Positions 6,689 through 9,911 of a stretch of 9,911 nucleotides of DNA are shown piece after piece. How positions within the stretch are numbered: position 1 is the first letter of the stretch; each line of letters starts with the position of its first letter. The stretch spans positions 1 to 9,911 of the forward strand of contig CAJXQV010000028.1 of assembly GCA_913058165.1 (NCBI GenBank), given 5' to 3'. Source of the stretch: an uncultured Chromatiales bacterium. GTDB taxonomy: Bacteria > Pseudomonadota > Gammaproteobacteria > Steroidobacterales > GCA-2729495. A program made the position numbers and the translations under genes. A model generated the notes under the pieces. It was given only the letters and a program-made list of their open reading frames with translations. It ran no database searches and had not been told where the DNA came from.

Positions 6689-7828
6689 CTAAGCCGTTTG
6701 CTTTTTCAAACGGAGCGCAACGGGAACAAAAATAACCGCCGCTAAAACACAGCACACTATGCCCACGTAGTTTGCTGAAATGTAACTGTTCTCACTCATA
6801 AAGACCGCTGCAATTGTAGGACCTAAGAAAAAGCCACCGGTCTGAGCGGCAGGAATGGTAACGCTCACACGACCACTGGCATCATTCAGTGCAACTGCAC
6901 CCATCATGTAAGGACCGGTCAGGTTCCAGAATATCTGGAAGATGGCTGCAGTAGCTGCAAACTGGAAGAAAGTCATCTCGCCTTTTAGGAGCCAGATAGC
7001 GCCCGCTTGAATAGCCAGGGCCACCATAACCGGGGGTATGTGGCCAAGTTTGTTGCCCAAAGCAGATGCGATGAACGCACCGGATATTGCAACAGCAGTA
7101 CTAATGCCCAATGCATAACCGGCATCCACTGCGGTCAACCCACCCGCGGTACCGATCAATTGAATAGAACCCCACACGGCACCAAGCCCTGTGCACCAGA
7201 CCAGCAGCGCGAGCAAAGCAATTAGCGCAGGAACTATCGAACTATTTGCCGCCTCACTGCTCATAGCTATTGGGCCCGCGACAGTTCCAGGAATAAATCT
7301 CAACAACGGCGCAATTAGCAATGTCAACACTGCCAACGGAATCATAAGGCCTGCGTAGCCCCACTCCTTGATGGCGGCTGGCAAGGTAAACATCACCAGC
7401 ACTCCAAAAGCCACCTGCGCGGCAATTAATAAAGCGAAGTTTCGTTCAGTATCTTTAGTGCCACTGATAATCGCAATTGCGACCGCGAAGGCCGTACCCT
7501 GACCGAAGAACCCTGTCAAAAAACGAATAATAGCGAGCGTCGTGAAGTCAGTCTGTATCGCAGACAACATGCCGCCGGCAACCACAACTGCAATTGCAAA
7601 CGCACCCGCTGTCCGCCAACTCACTTTACGAACCCAGGCCACGGCGACCAGCGATCCTAAAGCAACGCCCAATATCTCAATAGCGGGCACCAGTGTTGCC
7701 TGACTCCCTTCAAAATTAAGCGCATCCTTAAAGGCAATTGCACTTAACGGCTGGGTCATTAGCGCAAACACACCAATAACGCCGAATAAAATGGCAGCGA
7801 AGACGGTACCACGACTGTTCAGATCCAT
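6689..7828 (-). CDS. MFS-type membrane transporter
   Basis: A 379-residue integral membrane protein with about twelve hydrophobic segments and a short polar loop near residues 180-197 dividing two halves, as in major facilitator superfamily carriers. RFLTGFFGQG (about 102-111) resembles a conserved MFS glycine/arginine motif. The soluble C-terminus is short and basic (LRLKKQTA). The substrate is not deducible; the pattern suits a drug-efflux or small organic solute carrier. I place the start at 7828 (MDLNSRG) because GAGGGGAG at 7840-7833 on the minus strand is a good ribosome site at the right distance. A start 27 bp further upstream (7855) would read through that site. The gene stands alone on its strand and converges on the DUF1566 gene across the shared terminator. 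Confidence 0.87.
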   Translation of the reverse strand: MDLNSRGTVFAAILFGVIGVFALMTQPLSAIAFKDALNFEGSQATLVPAIEILGVALGSLVAVAWVRKVSWRTAGAFAIAVVVAGGMLSAIQTDFTTLAIIRFLTGFFGQGTAFAVAIAIISGTKDTERNFALLIAAQVAFGVLVMFTLPAAIKEWGYAGLMIPLAVLTLLIAPLLRFIPGTVAGPIAMSSEAANSSIVPALIALLALLVWCTGLGAVWGSIQLIGTAGGLTAVDAGYALGISTAVAISGAFIASALGNKLGHIPPVMVALAIQAGAIWLLKGEMTFFQFAATAAIFQIFWNLTGPYMMGAVALNDASGRVSVTIPAAQTGGFFLGPTIAAVFMSENSYISANYVGIVCCVLAAVIFVPVALRLKKQTA

Positions 7829-7840
7829 AACTCTCCCCTC

Positions 7841-8319
7841 AGAGGCTTCGTTCAAGGTTTACAAGCGCTGTACTCTAACCAAGATACTCATGCACCGCAA
7901 TATAGTAATCGCCGCGTTGCATGGCAATTTCGCCCATCAGCAGGTGATAACTGGCATCAGGCACATAATCTGGTGTTTCTAGCCCGGTTGGTATTGTTTC
8001 TGCTGGTCATTTGCGTTGTGACTGGCGGTTATCTCGGCCGGCTTAGCGCGAACCATTGGAAAGACACACTGCGGTTTCTCCTCGATCCGATCAATGTCGA
8101 TAAAATACATCAACTCGATAAACACAGATCGGTTGGTCGACACGACACTGTTTATTCGGACTGAAACAGAGCGCTGAAATCTTAGGCTCAATAGAGCTCT
8201 GCATGTCTGCATCGGCAACATCATCGATCTCTCAATTACTTCTGCGATAGACCGGCTCAAACACTAAAGACAATGAGCAAAAGTTAGCGCTGTGAGGCTT
8301 TTCGCTCTATCATCGCCTC
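7841..8319. other. Intergenic stretch with no convincing gene
   Basis: About 480 bp lie between the divergent starts of the MFS gene (minus) and the STAS gene (plus), so it must hold both promoters, but no strong hexamer pair stands out. One frame at 7973-8164 (+, GTG start, 63 residues) opens with a hydrophobic stretch (LVLFLLVICVV) followed by a polar tail, like a tiny membrane-anchored peptide. Its ribosome site is poor and I recognise no family. An overlapping minus-strand frame (7979-8260) has no protein-like features. This could be regulatory DNA, a small orphan gene or remains of a decayed gene. Confidence 0.4.
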
Positions 8320-8691
8320 ATGATAGATTATGAACTCATCCCTGACCCGGGCATCCTTGTTATCAGGCCTCAGGAAGCGCTCAAAACCAGCGACTTTGAG
8401 ATGCTTACCAAAGCAACGGATGACTATATAACCGAAAACGGCTCACTCGCCGGTGTCTGTATTCAAGCTCAATTTTTTCCGGGGTGGCATAACTTTGGTG
8501 GCTTTGTTTCACACCTGAAGTTTGTAAAAAGCCAGCAAGCCAAGGTTGAGAGAGTTGCCATGGTTAGTAATTCCACGTTATTTGAAGCAATGCCCAGACT
8601 TGTCGACCACTTCATTAATGCTGAGGTCAGGCATTTCTTTAACGATGAACTGGTCGAAGCTATGGACTGGCTGCGCGGTCATAGCAGCTAA
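8320..8691 (+). CDS. SpoIIAA-like STAS-domain protein
   Basis: A 123-residue cytoplasmic protein matching the SpoIIAA-like family (STAS/Sec14-type fold). It reads as one domain: an N-terminal beta hairpin (YELIPDPGILVIRP), a helix, the hydrophobic strand AGVCIQAQF (44-52), a helix with HLKFVKSQQAKVERVAMVSN (65-84), and the usual ending with AEVRHFF (100-106) and EAMDWLRGH (112-120). Relatives are small stand-alone proteins with no proven biochemical role; some STAS proteins act as phosphorylation-controlled switches or bind hydrophobic ligands. No conserved phosphoserine motif can be asserted here. The Shine-Dalgarno is weak. The hydrolase gene starts 32 bp downstream on the same strand, so the two are likely one transcript. 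Confidence 0.82.
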   Translation: MIDYELIPDPGILVIRPQEALKTSDFEMLTKATDDYITENGSLAGVCIQAQFFPGWHNFGGFVSHLKFVKSQQAKVERVAMVSNSTLFEAMPRLVDHFINAEVRHFFNDELVEAMDWLRGHSS

Positions 8692-8723
8692 ACGAACATA
8701 CCCTGTAGCACACAGAGAACCTC

Positions 8724-9584
8724 ATGCAACTCTGGTCCATTGAAGGCAATCGACAACACTTAGATGGCGGCTCGATGTTCGGCAATGCTCCACGCGCCTT
8801 ATGGCAGCGCTGGCATAAGGCGGACGAAAATCACCGCATTGAGCTGGCCACCCGCTGTCTGCTTGCAAAAGACTTGCTCAATAGAAATGTATTGTTCGAA
8901 GCTGGTATGGGTGCATTTCTTTCTCCGAAACTTGCCGATCGTTTCGGTCTAAATGAAACCGATCATCGTTTACTGCTATCGCTGGATGCCGCAGGCATTA
9001 GTCATGAGGATATCGATGCGGTAGTGCTAAGCCACCTTCACTTCGATCACTGCGGCGGTTTATTCAGCCCATACGAAACCGACAAACCGATGCGCTTACT
9101 GTTTCCCAACGCCCGGTTTTTTATCAGCGAAGCCGCCTGGCATACCGCAAACTCGCCCCACATTCGCGACAAGCCATCCTTTATTCCCCAGCAAATACAA
9201 CTGCTTACGGAAAGTGCTCGGGTTGAATTGGTTGGCGGCGCACGGCATCCGTACTTTGCTGATGCTGTACAGTTTGAATTCAGTAACGGCCACACTCAGG
9301 GCCTGATGCTGGCCGAATTGCATGGTAAACAACGTATCTCGTTTGCCAGCGACCTGATACCCGGAACCACCTGGGTTAAGCCCAACATAACGATGGGCTA
9401 TGATCGTTTTCCCGAACTCGCTATCGATGAAAAACTTGCGTATCTAAACGATAAGGTCGCACGCAACGTAAGTATTTTTTATACTCATGACCCTGCCTAT
9501 GCCATAAGCAATGTTGCTCAGGATAAAGATGGCAACTATGTCAGTTGCAATGAAGTTGCAGCAATCGAAAATTTCGCACTATAG
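8724..9584 (+). CDS. Metallo-beta-lactamase-fold hydrolase, YtnP/AHL-lactonase-like
   Basis: A 286-residue dizinc hydrolase. All metal-binding positions are present: H104, H106, D108 and H109 in SHLHFDHCGG, then H190 (SNGHTQG), D210 (FASDLIPG) and H255 (YTHDPAYA). The N-terminal region DGGSMFGNAPRALW (14-27), followed by a polar run and ATRCLL (42-47), is typical of the YtnP-like branch, some of whose members open the lactone ring of N-acyl-homoserine lactones. Quorum-quenching activity is therefore possible but not shown; other lactones or esters are equally allowed. There is no signal peptide, so it is cytoplasmic. It follows the STAS gene by 32 bp, with a weak AGAGA ribosome site at 8714-8718, and ends 63 bp before a strong terminator. 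Confidence 0.9.
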   Translation: MQLWSIEGNRQHLDGGSMFGNAPRALWQRWHKADENHRIELATRCLLAKDLLNRNVLFEAGMGAFLSPKLADRFGLNETDHRLLLSLDAAGISHEDIDAVVLSHLHFDHCGGLFSPYETDKPMRLLFPNARFFISEAAWHTANSPHIRDKPSFIPQQIQLLTESARVELVGGARHPYFADAVQFEFSNGHTQGLMLAELHGKQRISFASDLIPGTTWVKPNITMGYDRFPELAIDEKLAYLNDKVARNVSIFYTHDPAYAISNVAQDKDGNYVSCNEVAAIENFAL

Positions 9585-9647
9585 CTTTCGCGGCAGCGTC
9601 ATCCACCCGAGGAAAACGACTTGTACTTATGTATAAGCTCATTATCA

Positions 9648-9680
9648 AAAAAAGGGCCGCGCAATGCGCGGCCCTTTTTT
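9648..9680. terminator. Bidirectional intrinsic terminator, second copy of the same core
   Basis: A 15-bp perfect stem (9648-9662 with 9666-9680) with an AAT loop. Its outer six pairs are A-T, giving a T-tract on each strand. It lies between convergent genes: the hydrolase (stop at 9584, +) and the cyclophilin (stop at 9708, minus). The 19-nt core at 9655-9673 is identical to that at 6647-6665. Confidence 0.93.
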
Positions 9681-9707
9681 ATTCATTTGAGCGATTACTC
9701 AAACTCT

Positions 9708-9863
9708 CTATGACACAACGATGCTAACGCTCTCCATCACATCGCCCTGCGCAATTGCATCAACCACATCATCACCTGAAGTCACAGTACCAAACACCGT
9801 ATGACGGCCGTTCAAATGCGGCTGAGGTGAATGGGTAATAAAGAACTGGCTACCATTGGTATT
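9708..9863 (-). CDS. Cyclophilin-type peptidyl-prolyl cis-trans isomerase, C-terminal fragment
   Basis: The last 51 codons of a cyclophilin, which catalyses cis-trans isomerisation of Xaa-Pro bonds in protein folding. The fragment begins [11 protein letters not shown], the core active-site segment of the family, and continues [12 protein letters not shown] and DDVVDAI to the stop. The Gln and Phe of SQFF and the His of RHTVFG correspond to catalytic-pocket residues. The position of the cyclosporin-contacting Trp of human CypA is His here, as in many bacterial forms. Perhaps two thirds of the protein is missing because the insert ends at 9864. The open frame continues into adapter and gives a false N-terminus ([10 protein letters not shown]); those residues must be removed. 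Whether it is a cytoplasmic or exported type cannot be told without the N-terminus. Confidence 0.95.
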   Translation of the reverse strand, partial: NTNGSQFFITHSPQPHLNGRHTVFGTVTSGDDVVDAIAQGDVMESVSIVVS

Positions 9864-9864
9864 C

Positions 9865-9911
9865 CTGTCTCTTATACACATCTCCGAGCCCACGAGACAA
9901 GAGGCAATCTC
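9865..9911 (-). other. Untrimmed Nextera i7 adapter, inverted copy (sequencing artefact)
   Basis: The reverse complement of the block at the left end: Tn5 mosaic end CTGTCTCTTATACACATCT (9865-9883), read-2 handle (9884-9898), index AAGAGGCA (9899-9906) and the start of the P7 sequence (9907-9911). The index matches that at bases 9-16 once complemented. Genomic sequence stops at 9864. Confidence 0.98.

Noticed and set aside
7829..7855. A nine-codon longer N-terminus for the MFS transporter
   Set aside because: It would be translated across the good ribosome site that serves the ATG at 7828, and it adds no family feature.
7979..8260. A 93-codon minus-strand frame in the intergenic gap
   Set aside because: It has no ribosome site or recognisable composition and overlaps other weak frames.
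51..9864. CRISPR array, phage or defence genes
   Set aside because: No spaced direct repeats, integrase, nuclease or toxin-antitoxin-like genes were seen in any frame considered.
32..9883. Tn5-type 19-bp inverted ends as a real transposon
   Set aside because: They are joined to sequencing handles and an index, and there is no transposase in the window.

Overview
The window is one assembled fragment, most likely from a metagenome or draft genome of a gammaproteobacterium-like Gram-negative. The evidence for this is the protein families, exported c-type cytochrome, compact operons and moderate GC; the exact lineage cannot be fixed from the sequence. Both ends are not biological. Bases 1-50 and 9865-9911 are the same Illumina Nextera (Tn5) i7-side adapter in inverted orientation, including the same 8-base index. 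The real insert is therefore about 51-9864, and both edge genes are cut by adapter.

Left region (51-3581, + strand): the tail of a protein resembling the end of a cobalamin (B12)-binding domain, as found in light-sensing MerR regulators. It is joined by an ATGA overlap to a lipid-modification operon: an FAD-dependent amine-oxidase-like dehydrogenase, a DUF1365 protein, and a cyclopropane-fatty-acid-synthase-like SAM methyltransferase whose active site departs from true CFA synthases. This set is widespread in bacteria and is linked to light or singlet-oxygen stress and to modified (methylated, cyclopropane or furan) membrane fatty acids. The exact product here is unknown.

Middle (3673-6673): a TauD/TfdA-type Fe(II)/2-oxoglutarate dioxygenase that may have its own promoter. 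After a 233-bp gap holding a hairpin and an operator-like palindrome comes a two-gene export operon: a periplasmic diheme cytochrome c related to the C-terminal half of CcoP, then a secreted cysteine-rich DUF1566 protein that starts at TTG behind a perfect Shine-Dalgarno. A bidirectional terminator ends this block against a convergent gene.

Right region (6689-9863): an MFS transporter on the minus strand; a roughly 480-bp stretch with no convincing gene; a + strand pair encoding a SpoIIAA-like STAS protein and a YtnP/AHL-lactonase-like metallo-beta-lactamase-fold hydrolase; then a second bidirectional terminator with the same 19-nt core as the first; and finally, on the minus strand, the C-terminal part of a cyclophilin-type peptidyl-prolyl isomerase.

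No CRISPR array, integrase, phage gene or genuine insertion sequence was seen, and no tRNA or rRNA was evident. The items most worth a second look are the altered catalytic residues of the methyltransferase, the chance that the dioxygenase and exported redox proteins extend the lipid operon, the palindrome before the cytochrome, the twin terminators, and the adapter artefact.
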